This document shows positions 31,360 through 39,228 of a DNA stretch of 64,000 nucleotides, in pieces; position 1 is the first letter of the stretch, and each line of letters starts with the position of its first letter. Both the position numbers and the translations under genes were made by a program. The notes below the pieces were generated by a model that saw only the letters and a list, made by a program, of their open reading frames with translations, was not told the origin of the DNA and did no database searches. This stretch comes from an uncultured Prevotellaceae bacterium (GTDB lineage: Bacteria > Bacteroidota > Bacteroidia > Bacteroidales > Bacteroidaceae): assembly GCA_902776545.1 (NCBI GenBank), contig CACYQO010000001.1:32329-96328 (forward strand). The letters are read 5' to 3'.

Positions 31360-32027
31360 AGATTCTGGTAGAGGAATATCAGTATGATGCTGCATTAGTG
31401 CGCGATGTGCTGGAAGGCGTAGATGCTTTACAAAATATCGAAGGACTCGTGTCGCTTAGCTATGTGGGCTATTTCTACAACCCAAAGCTGAATGGGGGCA
31501 AGGGCGATACTGTGTTCATTCTACCTAAGGTGTTGATGAACGAACAAGGCAAAGTGTTCTCGAAGTACGCGCCTGACGACATCATCCACATGGATACCAG
31601 CAAACTGAATGATCAGGGAAGAAAGTTCCTCTATGAGTTTGCTGTATGGATATATAGGGCTGTAGATGTATACCAACGTTCGCATAAGGATAGCGACATT
31701 GTATATCATCGCAAAATATCGCAAGTGGGACGCGGTATGAAGAAACGCACCAACACCTTGCTGGACATCTTGCTTTCTTTGATTCAGTTCAACAAAGACA
31801 ACCAATCGTTAATCACGTTTATCCTTAAAAATCTGCATTCTGGCTTCAATAAAATCAATTGGACGAAGACCATTAATCATTCAGCAGCCATTATCCAAAA
31901 TGACGAGCCTGTTTATCTCAATCCCGTGAATAAGAAACGCCAGGTGAACTTTGACGAGGAGTTACTGGTTATCTACTATAGTATACTCAATTATATTAGT
32001 CAAACTTATGGTTTCATGTGGATATAA
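31356..32027 (+). CDS. LlaJI-family restriction endonuclease R2, N-terminal part (frameshifted)
   Basis: 223 residues. Similarity by motif and position to the McrC/LlaJI endonuclease that follows McrB-like R1. The frame stops at 32025-32027 (FMWI then TAA), while the expected continuation is open in the -1 frame from 32009 on (WFHVDITVGFPLI). The overlap is at GGTTTCATG: one extra T in the T-run would join the frames. So this is most simply a 1-nt deletion in a short homopolymer, a sequencing error, or less likely a programmed shift. If real, the nuclease is broken while both methyltransferases are intact. Confidence 0.7.
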   Translation: MKILVEEYQYDAALVRDVLEGVDALQNIEGLVSLSYVGYFYNPKLNGGKGDTVFILPKVLMNEQGKVFSKYAPDDIIHMDTSKLNDQGRKFLYEFAVWIYRAVDVYQRSHKDSDIVYHRKISQVGRGMKKRTNTLLDILLSLIQFNKDNQSLITFILKNLHSGFNKINWTKTINHSAAIIQNDEPVYLNPVNKKRQVNFDEELLVIYYSILNYISQTYGFMWI

Positions 32028-33547
32028 CAGTAGGATTCCCACTAATTACCGGCTCAAAATTTGAAGGTTATCTGAATGGAAGAGGAGTTGTCCGTTTACG
32101 CCAAATCAAATATAAGTACTTCTCGGACAAGATGCTAGAGTTATGGAATCTCTGCTATGCTTTCTTTGCCCATCGTACAGAGATAACTACAAGTGCAGAA
32201 CTGAAAGAGTATTTACTCGTAAAGAACTTCTATGTGGTATTCGAGGCTATTATCGACGAGCTGATAGGTGACAAAAAAGATGAATTGCCTGAAGATTTCA
32301 AGGAGCAAAAGGATGGTAAACTTGTGGACCACCTATATACATATCCTGGGCTAATCCAGGCAGACGAAGAACAACGTACTTATTATATTGGCGATTCGAA
32401 ATATTACAAGATAGGTGGATCGTTGGGAGATACGTCTATCTACAAGCAATATACCTATGCCCGCAACATTGTGCAGTATAACATAGATTTGTGGCTGAAC
32501 AAGAAAGAGGGTGACCCTGACCCAGAAGTAAGACTAAGAGACGAGGTAACAGAAGGATATAACATCATCCCTAACTTCTTTATTAGTGCTGCGATGAAAC
32601 AAGGTGACTACAGTTATAATCATCGTGAAATAGAACTGACAAAGATATCAGGAAAGAGAAATCCTGAAATCAAGTTCCAATTTAAGGATCGTTTGTTTGA
32701 TCGTGATACGATGCTTTTGTCACGATACAATGTCAACTTCTTGTTTGTAGTATCGCTCTATGCACGAAACAAACAAGCAGAGAAAGCTGCTTGGAAGGAG
32801 GAGGTTCGTATGCAATTCCGCAAAGAGATACGCAAGGTGTTGGAAAAGGAATACAGCTTCTATCCGATGCGTTCAAGGGGGGTAGATCTTGACGACTACA
32901 TGACACAGCACTTCAGACAGCTTATAGGCAAGGTGTTCACTCCGTTCCAAGATAGAAGTATTCTTACTTTGGCTATGCACACCCCAACGGGTAAGAACAT
33001 ATTGACTACGGAACAAGCAAAACTGCTTGCAACGCTCAGAAAGGATTTTGATATTGACGAGAATTACACATTGGGTAAAGAACCGCAATTGCCACCTGCT
33101 ACCGATCTGCAGTTCATGGTTACTGATTATGTGCTTATTGGTTACTACAAGGATACTACGCACTTGGAGTGGATAGCAGACAAGAAACTATATAATGTAC
33201 GTGCAGGAAAAGATCGTGGTTCCCTCGATTTGTCGTCGAGTGTATTTGGTGCACGCTACTTGTTGCTGTATGGCAGGGAAGGATTCCATAAATTCAAACT
33301 GAATCCCCATAAAGTCCGTGTATGGAGCAAAGAAGAACTGGAGAAAAGTGGTTATGGTAGTGCCAGACACGACTACTACGTTGTATTTTTCATAGAAGAA
33401 AGGATCACAGAAGGCGATTTTGCTGCAATGGATTTTGACAAGGATAAACTGAAGAGCTTACTTAACCGTTACGGCAAAGATAATGCTAATCATGACAAAG
33501 GCGCAATAGCAGTACCGTTCTCTGAGTTGGTGAATTGCAAGAAATAG
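32018..33547 (+). CDS. LlaJI-family restriction endonuclease R2, C-terminal part (frameshifted)
   Basis: 509 residues read from 32018, where a GTG could act as start (VDITVGFPLITGSKFEGYLN). It holds a nuclease-like core: YYIGDSKYYKIGG matches a PD-(D/E)xK-type pattern with the D-x-K in GDSKYYK, preceded by PGLIQADEEQ. It is the second portion of the protein begun at 31356. A GTG at the junction might allow separate translation, but there is no clear ribosome-binding site. It is the last gene of the R-M operon; AT-rich, with no tandem arrays. Confidence 0.7.
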   Translation: MDITVGFPLITGSKFEGYLNGRGVVRLRQIKYKYFSDKMLELWNLCYAFFAHRTEITTSAELKEYLLVKNFYVVFEAIIDELIGDKKDELPEDFKEQKDGKLVDHLYTYPGLIQADEEQRTYYIGDSKYYKIGGSLGDTSIYKQYTYARNIVQYNIDLWLNKKEGDPDPEVRLRDEVTEGYNIIPNFFISAAMKQGDYSYNHREIELTKISGKRNPEIKFQFKDRLFDRDTMLLSRYNVNFLFVVSLYARNKQAEKAAWKEEVRMQFRKEIRKVLEKEYSFYPMRSRGVDLDDYMTQHFRQLIGKVFTPFQDRSILTLAMHTPTGKNILTTEQAKLLATLRKDFDIDENYTLGKEPQLPPATDLQFMVTDYVLIGYYKDTTHLEWIADKKLYNVRAGKDRGSLDLSSSVFGARYLLLYGREGFHKFKLNPHKVRVWSKEELEKSGYGSARHDYYVVFFIEERITEGDFAAMDFDKDKLKSLLNRYGKDNANHDKGAIAVPFSELVNCKK

Positions 33548-33731
33548 CAAAGAAATAAATCCTTTTGTGTACATTCACTTTTTAGCTTAAAAATTTGTTT
33601 ATTTTGCGCACATTAGGGACTGTCCCTGTTGTGAGATTTTCAAAAAAGGGCCACCGCCGTGACCCTAAAATCTTTATAACCTTAAATCTAATATTATGGA
33701 AAACAGTCGTCTCACGACGAAAAACAGAAAA

Positions 33732-34628
33732 TTATCTGATATTGCTGAGCAAATCCGAGGCTGAGGTCTCTTGCATGCGGATGTAGGCGAAGAGTTTCTT
33801 GCCAGCATCCTTCAGGCTGGCTCCGAAGACGTAGACCACATCATCGATAATGAGAAAGCGGTCGTGATTTCGCCGGCAGTAATTGACAGCGATGGGGGGA
33901 TATTGCTGGTTATGACGTTGGATGTCTAGTTGCAGTTGTCGCAAATTTTGCGACTGCTGACAGGTGTAGATGGTGGCAGTGACATTGGATGATCGTTTGC
34001 TAAGCATGGTCAGCGTAGTCTCGTCGATGTAGTTGTCTATCAGCACGATGGATTGTTTTGCCTGTTTGATGAGACTGACGATATGCACGTAGGCATCGAA
34101 GATCTGCCCGTCGTAGAAAACTCCCTCTATTGGGGGTAATGACGAACGGACAAAGAATTCAATTTTGTTTTTTAGTTCCTTTATCTCTATGTCTTGTTGA
34201 ATCGCATGCTGTTCCAAAACAGCGATGCGCGTATTGACCACATAGCCACGTAACAAGTATTCCTTCAAGACTTTGTTGGCCCACTGGCGGAATTCAATAC
34301 CTCTTTTTGTATTTACCCTAAATCCAACAGAGATGATAGCATCGAGATTGTAAAACTCAATTTTGCGCTTTACATTCCTTTTACCCTCCTTCCGAACTAG
34401 TTCCAAAATGGAACTTGTTGCATTCTTCTCTAATTCCTCACATTCATAAATGTTCTGAAGATGTTTGGTGATTGCTTGGCGACCTGTTCCAAACAACTCT
34501 GCCATTTGTGCTTGGCTGAGCCAAACAGTTTCACCTTCCATTCTGACCTCCAACCGAATGGTTTCATCGGGCTGATACATGACGATTTCGCCTTTGTTTG
34601 ATTCCATGTTGCTCATACTATTGTGCAT
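33732..34628 (-). CDS. RhuM family protein with phospholipase D-like C-terminal half
   Basis: 298 residues. The N-terminal half has the RhuM signature (WLSQAQMAELFGTGRQAITK, FYNLDAIISVGFRVNTKRG, FRQWANKVLKEYLLRGY). The C-terminal half (IFDAYVHIVSLIKQAKQSIV to NHDRFLIIDD) looks like a single PLD-type unit in which the usual HxK is HDR, so catalysis is doubtful. RhuM proteins are common on mobile and defence islands; the function is unknown. Start may be 34628 or one of the inner ATGs at 34616 and 34607. A TACCTTTG -7 element is at 34649. Confidence 0.85.
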   Translation of the reverse strand: MHNSMSNMESNKGEIVMYQPDETIRLEVRMEGETVWLSQAQMAELFGTGRQAITKHLQNIYECEELEKNATSSILELVRKEGKRNVKRKIEFYNLDAIISVGFRVNTKRGIEFRQWANKVLKEYLLRGYVVNTRIAVLEQHAIQQDIEIKELKNKIEFFVRSSLPPIEGVFYDGQIFDAYVHIVSLIKQAKQSIVLIDNYIDETTLTMLSKRSSNVTATIYTCQQSQNLRQLQLDIQRHNQQYPPIAVNYCRRNHDRFLIIDDVVYVFGASLKDAGKKLFAYIRMQETSASDLLSNIR

Positions 34629-34648
34629 TAAGTTTAACTTTGGTGCTG

Positions 34649-34656
34649 CAAAGGTA
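34649..34656 (-). promoter_or_regulatory. -7 element (TACCTTTG) for rhuM-like gene
   Basis: Reverse-strand TACCTTTG, 20 nt upstream of the start. Confidence 0.6.
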
Positions 34657-34732
34657 AGGAATTATTCCCATTCGACCAAATAATTCCGCAAAAAGTTTGT
34701 GGGTTTGATGATATATTCCGATTTTTCGTATA

Positions 34733-34912
34733 AAGTATCGGGGCCGCATCCCTGCGACCCCGATACTTCTTACTAACCAATTAACTAACTTAATATAACC
34801 TAATCAATGTATGAAAAAACTAACTGCGTTTTGATGGTGCAAAGGTACAAACATTGTCCTTATACCACAAATTTATTCAGCGAACCAACAATATTCTTCA
34901 ATAAAACCTTGC
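34733..34912. repeat. 180-bp direct repeat, copy 1
   Basis: Nearly identical to 35539-35717. Order on the plus strand: a strong hairpin (GTATCGGGGCCGCA to TGCGACCCCGATAC, 34735-34766), a low-complexity leader (ACTAACCAATTAACTAA), a 7-codon frame ATG AAA AAA CTA ACT GCG TTT TGA (34812-34835), and a minus-strand TACCTTTG promoter element at 34840-34847. The promoter and hairpin together could make a minus-strand RNA of about 100 nt. Confidence 0.8.
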
Positions 34913-34930
34913 TGTATGGAAAATAATTGT

Positions 34931-34938
34931 TACTTTTG
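34931..34938 (+). promoter_or_regulatory. -7 element (TACTTTTG) for NUDIX gene, in a 33-nt module shared with vsr
   Basis: The 33 nt at 34911-34943 differ at one base from 36418-36450 in front of vsr. Leader to the GTG at 34957 would be about 12-15 nt. Confidence 0.65.
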
Positions 34939-34956
34939 TGGCAGATAATAAAGGAA

Positions 34957-35349
34957 GTGAAACAAATCGAGGTCGTTGCAGCAATCATACACGATGAAGA
35001 GGGTCGCATCTTCACCACACAAAGAGGGTATGGCGAGATGAAGGACGGCTGGGAATTTCCTGGGGGAAAAATGGAACCTGGAGAGTCACCAGAAGAGGCC
35101 CTGAAGCGTGAGATTTGGGAGGAGTTGGAAACAAAGATCGTCGTGGAAAAGCTGGTACAGACTGTAGAGTGGGATTACCCTGCTTTTCATCTGACGATGC
35201 ATTGCTTCTGGTGCCATATTGAGAGTGGGAACTTGAAATTGAAAGAGCACGAGGCTGCGAAATGGCTCACGAAGGATCAGCTTGATAGTATTGATTGGCT
35301 GCCAGCAGATAGAATCGTAGTTGAAACAATTAAAAACAAAATAGTATGA
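34957..35349 (+). CDS. NUDIX hydrolase, MutT/8-oxo-dGTP diphosphatase-like
   Basis: 130 residues from GTG (MKQIEVVAAIIHDEEGRIFT), preceded by AAGGAA; further upstream frames would overlap the promoter. The NUDIX box is complete: GGKMEPGESPEEALKREIWE then EL. The family removes oxidised nucleotides such as 8-oxo-dGTP; CTP pyrophosphohydrolase-type members are closely similar, so substrate is uncertain. It is coupled by ATGA to a small acidic protein gene, and both are bracketed by the two 180-bp repeats. Confidence 0.85.
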   Translation: MKQIEVVAAIIHDEEGRIFTTQRGYGEMKDGWEFPGGKMEPGESPEEALKREIWEELETKIVVEKLVQTVEWDYPAFHLTMHCFWCHIESGNLKLKEHEAAKWLTKDQLDSIDWLPADRIVVETIKNKIV

Positions 35350-35540
35350 GACATCGGATTAAATCAGGAAGAATTGGTTCCTTTACACCTGAGAAGTTGA
35401 AGGTGGAGAGTGAGGAACTAGAGGACAGGGATGTTGCAGAGGAGGTGGAGGACATCTTTGAAGAGGATTCCGCTTTCAGCAATGATGATGAAGCGCTAGC
35501 AGCGATGGAATTTTACGACAGCCCTGACGAAACGGAATAA
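35346..35540 (+). CDS. Small acidic protein of unknown function
   Basis: 64 residues: a basic start (MRHRIKSGRIGSFTPEKLK) followed by a strongly acidic tail (about 20 Asp/Glu). Start ATG overlaps the NUDIX stop. The stop abuts the hairpin of the second 180-bp repeat. Not recognised; charge pattern suggests a disordered or DNA-mimic-like protein, but that is speculation. Confidence 0.6.
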   Translation: MRHRIKSGRIGSFTPEKLKVESEELEDRDVAEEVEDIFEEDSAFSNDDEALAAMEFYDSPDETE

Positions 35541-35717
35541 GCATCGGGGCCGCATCACTGCGACCCCGATACTTCTTACTAACCAATTAACTAACTAACA
35601 ATAACCTAATCTATGATGAAAAAACTAACTGCGTTTTGATGGTGCAAAGGTACAAACATTGTCCTTCAACCACAAATTTATTCAGCGAACCACCAATATT
35701 CTTCAATAAAACCTTGC
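35539..35717. repeat. 180-bp direct repeat, copy 2
   Basis: Same parts as 34733-34912, including the hairpin (35541-35573), the ATGAAAAAACTAACTGCGTT frame ending in TGA, and the minus-strand TACCTTTG element at 35645-35652. Confidence 0.8.
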
Positions 35718-35731
35718 CAGTTCTACTTTGA

Positions 35732-36358
35732 TTAGACTAAACTGAATAGGAATTGCTGGTCAGTGTATTCCCATTGGGCTGTGCCGAAACGGATGAGACG
35801 AGCCAGGAGGATGATGACCTTGGGGCGTGGTAGTCTTGAGAGTCGGACAATCTGGTTCAGAGTCCGACGCCCCTGCATCGCATCCAGCAATTGGCGGACG
35901 GTTGTATCATAAGTCATGACGGATCCCTTGGGCTTCTGAGCCTCACGCCAAAGGGCCAGATGCACAGGTGAGGCCACGATGTTCTCATCGGCAATGCGGA
36001 TATAGGCTCGCAGCTTCCCTTCTTCATCCAGCGCACAGACAGGGCGCTTGTCAGATGGCGGAACGGTAGCAACAACAATCGTTCGTCCCTCTACATGATA
36101 GGTATCGAACTTGATACTGGCCTCGGGTTTGCAGTATTTGTAGGCCGCCTGGTGCATCATATAGATTTCCTCTTCGGAACGGACACCAGAGAGATGGCCA
36201 TCGTCGCGAACGCCAATCAGCAAGCGACCACCATAGGTATTGGCAAAGGCCGACACTGACTTGGCCAGTTTGCAGGCATCAGCCACACGGTATTTGAAGT
36301 CCTGCTGCTGATGTTCTCCCTCTTGAATGAGTTTGAGAAGATAACGCCTGTCGTCCAT
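35732..36358 (-). CDS. AlbA_2/Schlafen-like putative DNA-binding protein
   Basis: 208 residues. The first 130 fit the AlbA_2 domain (EGEHQQQDFKYRV, SVSAFANTYGGRLLIGVRDD, GRLLIGV). The C-terminal 70 residues (TLNQIVRLSRLPRPKVIILL) look like a winged-helix. Such proteins are widespread in Bacteroidetes and are thought to bind nucleic acid; the role is unknown. It has its own -7 element (36367-36374) and is divergent from vsr. Confidence 0.8.
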   Translation of the reverse strand: MDDRRYLLKLIQEGEHQQQDFKYRVADACKLAKSVSAFANTYGGRLLIGVRDDGHLSGVRSEEEIYMMHQAAYKYCKPEASIKFDTYHVEGRTIVVATVPPSDKRPVCALDEEGKLRAYIRIADENIVASPVHLALWREAQKPKGSVMTYDTTVRQLLDAMQGRRTLNQIVRLSRLPRPKVIILLARLIRFGTAQWEYTDQQFLFSLV

Positions 36359-36366
36359 ACGGTGTG

Positions 36367-36374
36367 CAAAGGTA
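36367..36374 (-). promoter_or_regulatory. -7 element (TACCTTTG) for AlbA_2 gene
   Basis: Reverse-strand TACCTTTG, 8 nt from the ATG, implying a leader of a few bases at most. Confidence 0.55.
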
Positions 36375-36437
36375 AAGGATTTATTTCAGACGAAGAAATA
36401 TTTAATGCTTTTCCTTTGCTGTTTGGAAAATAATTGT

Positions 36438-36445
36438 TACTTTTG
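36438..36445 (+). promoter_or_regulatory. -7 element (TACTTTTG) for vsr
   Basis: Within 36418-36450, the near copy of the NUDIX promoter module. The ATG follows 20 nt later. Confidence 0.65.
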
Positions 36446-36465
36446 TGGCATTAAAAACAATAATC

Positions 36466-36969
36466 ATGGATAAGCTCTCTGCAGAACAACGTCATAAGAA
36501 CATGGCTGCGATTCGGTCGAAAGATACGAAACCAGAGATGATTGTGAGGCGTGGACTGTGGATGAGGGGATTCAGATACAGGCTTAACTCTCCGAAGCTG
36601 CCTGGACATCCGGACTTGGTGCTGAGGAAATACAGAACGTGTATCTTTGTGAATGGCTGTTTTTGGCACGGACACGAAGGGTGCTGCAAGATTCCGAAGA
36701 CGAACAGGGAGTTCTGGGTAGCGAAGATCAGGAGGAATCAGCAGAGAGATATCGAGGAACAGAAGCGTTTGGCAGAGATGGGATGGCACTGCATTACCAT
36801 CTGGGAGTGTGAACTGAAGCCGTCGAAAAGGGAGGAAACGCTGAAATCATTGGTCTTCACCCTCAATAAGATCTGGCTTGATGACCATCGCGTGAATACG
36901 GGCGCCTATCCTCAGCTGGAAGAAGAGGGAGAAAATTATCTAAAAGCTGCAGAAGAAGAAACGGAATAA
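36466..36969 (+). CDS. vsr: Very short patch repair (Vsr) endonuclease
   Basis: 167 residues from MDKLSAEQRHKNMAAIRSKD; a GTG 21 nt upstream lies in the promoter element and is unlikely. Signature parts: RSKDTKPEM, LPGHPDLVL, and the zinc/active-site segment FVNGCFWHGHEGC, then RNQQRDIEEQKRLAEMGWHC. Vsr nicks at T:G mismatches that arise when 5-methylcytosine deaminates, so it fits functionally with the C5-methyltransferases 7 kb upstream although not in their operon. Confidence 0.92.
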   Translation: MDKLSAEQRHKNMAAIRSKDTKPEMIVRRGLWMRGFRYRLNSPKLPGHPDLVLRKYRTCIFVNGCFWHGHEGCCKIPKTNREFWVAKIRRNQQRDIEEQKRLAEMGWHCITIWECELKPSKREETLKSLVFTLNKIWLDDHRVNTGAYPQLEEEGENYLKAAEEETE

Positions 36970-37010
36970 AAAAAGAGGGTGTGTCAAAAATAGGCACATC
37001 CTCTTTTTTT
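36968..37010. terminator. Bidirectional terminator between vsr and metG
   Basis: AAAAAAAGAGGGTGTG is complementary to CACATCCTCTTTTTTT, giving a stem flanked by A- and T-runs that serves both convergent genes. Confidence 0.85.
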
Positions 37011-37028
37011 ATCAATGAGCCTTCTGAA

Positions 37029-39095
37029 TCAGCCTACCTGGCTACCTGGCTTCACGTCTTTCGTAGTGGTGACGACGCTGAGACTCTCGTCGGCATCGAC
37101 GGCAGAGAGGATCATACCTTGGCTCTCGATGCCCATCATGTTGCGAGGAGCGAAGTTGGCCACGAAGAGAATACGCTTGCCGATGAGTTCCTCAGGGTTC
37201 TCATAGAAGGCAGCGATACCTGAACAGATAGTTCGGTCTGTGCCTGAGCCGTCGTCGATAGTGAACTGCAAGAGTTTCTTCGACTTCTTCACCTTCTGGC
37301 AGTCCTTCACGAGACCTACGCGGATGTCGAGTTTCTCAAACTCCTCGAAACTGACTGTATCCTTGATGGGTGCTGCCTTATAGGCGGCTGCCTCGTTGGC
37401 CTTCTTGGTAGCCTCAAGCTTATCGAGCTGCTTCTGGATGACGTCGTCCTCGATCTTCTCGAAGAGGAGGGCTGGCTCACCTAACTGATGACCTGCCTTC
37501 AGGAGGTCTGTGCTGCCTAACTGCTCCCACTCGAAGGAATCGATGGCAAGCATCTCGCGCAGCTTCTTCGATGAGAACGGCAGGAAGGGCTCAAAGGCGA
37601 TGGCAAGGTTGGCAGTGAGCTGCAGACAGATGTTGAGGATGGTCTCGCAACGCTTGGGATCAGTCTTCCAAACCTTCCAAGGCTCACACTCAGTGATATA
37701 GCGGTTGCCGATGCGGGCGAGGTTCATGGCCTCGAACTGGGCATCGCGGAACTTGAACTGCTCCAACAGCGTCTCCACCTTCTCCTTCACGTCCTTGAAC
37801 TCTGCCAGGGCAGCCTTATCGACGTCCTGCAGTTCGCCACAGGCAGGCACCACACCATTCCAGTACTTCTTCGCCAGCTGGAGGGCACGGTTCACGAAGT
37901 TGCCATAGACGGCCACGAGCTCGTTGTTATTGCGATCCTGGAAATCCTTCCAAGTGAAGTTGTTGTCTTTCGTCTCAGGAGCATTGGCTGTGAGCACATA
38001 GCGCAGCACATCCTGCTTGCCAGGCATATCGACCAGATACTCGTGGAGCCAAACGGCCCAGTTGCGAGAGGTAGAGATCTTATCGTTCTCGAGGTTCAGG
38101 AACTCATTGGCAGGCACGTTGTCAGGCATGATATACTTGCCATGAGCCTTCATCATCACAGGGAAGATGATGCAGTGGAACACAATGTTGTCCTTGCCGA
38201 TGAAGTGTACCAGACGGGTATCCTCATCCTGCCACCACTTCTCCCACGAGCCCCACTTCTCAGGCTCTTTCGCACACAGCTCAACGGTATTAGAAACATA
38301 GCCGATGGGGGCATCGAACCACACATAGAGCACCTTGCCCTCAGCATCCTTTACCGGCACAGGGATACCCCAGTCCAGGTCGCGCGTCATCGCACGAGGC
38401 TGCAAGTCCATGTCGAGCCAGCTCTTGCACTGTCCGTAGACGTTCGGACGCCACTCCTTATGCTCCTCGAGGATCCACTGCTTCAGCCAGTCCTGATACT
38501 CGTTCAAAGGCAGATACCAGTTCTTGGTCTTTTTCAGTACAGGGGTAGAGCCGCTGATGGTCGACTTCGGATTGATCAGTTCCGTGGGCGAGAGGTCACG
38601 TCCGCATTTCTCACACTGATCACCGTAGGCTCCCTCGTTGTGGCAGTGGGGGCACTCACCAGTGACATAACGGTCTGCGAGGAACTGCTTGGCCTCCTCG
38701 TCGTAAAGCTGTTCGGTGGTCTCTTCCGTCAGTTTGCCCTCGTCGTAGAGCTTCTTGAACCACTCGGCGGCAAACTTATGGTGCGTCTCAGAGGTCGTGC
38801 GGCTATAGATATCAAACGAGATACCGAACTCCTCGAAGGAGTCCTTGATCATCTTGTGATAGCGGTCAACGACGTCCTGCGGCGTGATGCCCTCCTTACG
38901 GGCACGCACCGTGATGGGCACACCGTGCTCGTCAGAACCTCCGATAAACAACACCTCGCGCTTCTTCAGACGGAGATAGCGCACATAGATATCAGCAGGC
39001 ACGTACACGCCAGCCAGATGGCCGATGTGTACCCCACCGTTAGCATAGGGCAGCGCAGACGTCACCGTCGTGCGCTTGAAAGTCTTGTTTTCCAT
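37029..39095 (-). CDS. metG: Methionyl-tRNA synthetase
   Basis: 688 residues, full length with C-terminal tRNA-binding domain. Class I motif HIGH at residues 23-26 ([10 protein letters not shown]), a zinc knuckle [18 protein letters not shown], and the KMSKS-equivalent [11 protein letters not shown]. The last 110 residues ([20 protein letters not shown]) are the OB-fold tRNA-binding/dimerisation domain. It charges tRNA-Met in the cytoplasm. It contains none of the tandem arrays that mark neighbouring genes. A -7 element is at 39127-39134. Confidence 0.97.
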   Translation of the reverse strand: MENKTFKRTTVTSALPYANGGVHIGHLAGVYVPADIYVRYLRLKKREVLFIGGSDEHGVPITVRARKEGITPQDVVDRYHKMIKDSFEEFGISFDIYSRTTSETHHKFAAEWFKKLYDEGKLTEETTEQLYDEEAKQFLADRYVTGECPHCHNEGAYGDQCEKCGRDLSPTELINPKSTISGSTPVLKKTKNWYLPLNEYQDWLKQWILEEHKEWRPNVYGQCKSWLDMDLQPRAMTRDLDWGIPVPVKDAEGKVLYVWFDAPIGYVSNTVELCAKEPEKWGSWEKWWQDEDTRLVHFIGKDNIVFHCIIFPVMMKAHGKYIMPDNVPANEFLNLENDKISTSRNWAVWLHEYLVDMPGKQDVLRYVLTANAPETKDNNFTWKDFQDRNNNELVAVYGNFVNRALQLAKKYWNGVVPACGELQDVDKAALAEFKDVKEKVETLLEQFKFRDAQFEAMNLARIGNRYITECEPWKVWKTDPKRCETILNICLQLTANLAIAFEPFLPFSSKKLREMLAIDSFEWEQLGSTDLLKAGHQLGEPALLFEKIEDDVIQKQLDKLEATKKANEAAAYKAAPIKDTVSFEEFEKLDIRVGLVKDCQKVKKSKKLLQFTIDDGSGTDRTICSGIAAFYENPEELIGKRILFVANFAPRNMMGIESQGMILSAVDADESLSVVTTTKDVKPGSQVG

Positions 39096-39126
39096 TCCTT
39101 AAATACGTATTTTCTGAATTTGGGTG

Positions 39127-39134
39127 CAAAGGTA
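39127..39134 (-). promoter_or_regulatory. -7 element (TACCTTTG) for metG
   Basis: Reverse-strand TACCTTTG, 32 nt before the ATG. Confidence 0.65.
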
Positions 39135-39142
39135 CGAAAAAA

Positions 39143-39225
39143 GCCACAGATTACACAGAAAAACACAGATATTTTTGATTATCACAGAATTAAATCAGTG
39201 AGAATCTGTGTAATCTGTGGCTAAG
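39143..39225. repeat. Inverted AATCTGTG-type 9-nt repeats
   Basis: AGCCACAGATTACACAG at the left is mirrored by CTGTGTAATCTGTGGCT at the right around 48 nt, directly after the GH3 stop and before the metG promoter. Confidence 0.7.
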
Positions 39226-39228
39226 TTT

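Noticed and set aside
29827-33547. Pure type IV McrBC system
   Set aside because: Two coupled C5-methyltransferases upstream make a modification-dependent-only system unlikely; LlaJI-like R-M explains all four genes.
34735-35573. Integron attC sites
   Set aside because: The hairpins lack attC-like core sites and no integrase or further cassettes were found.
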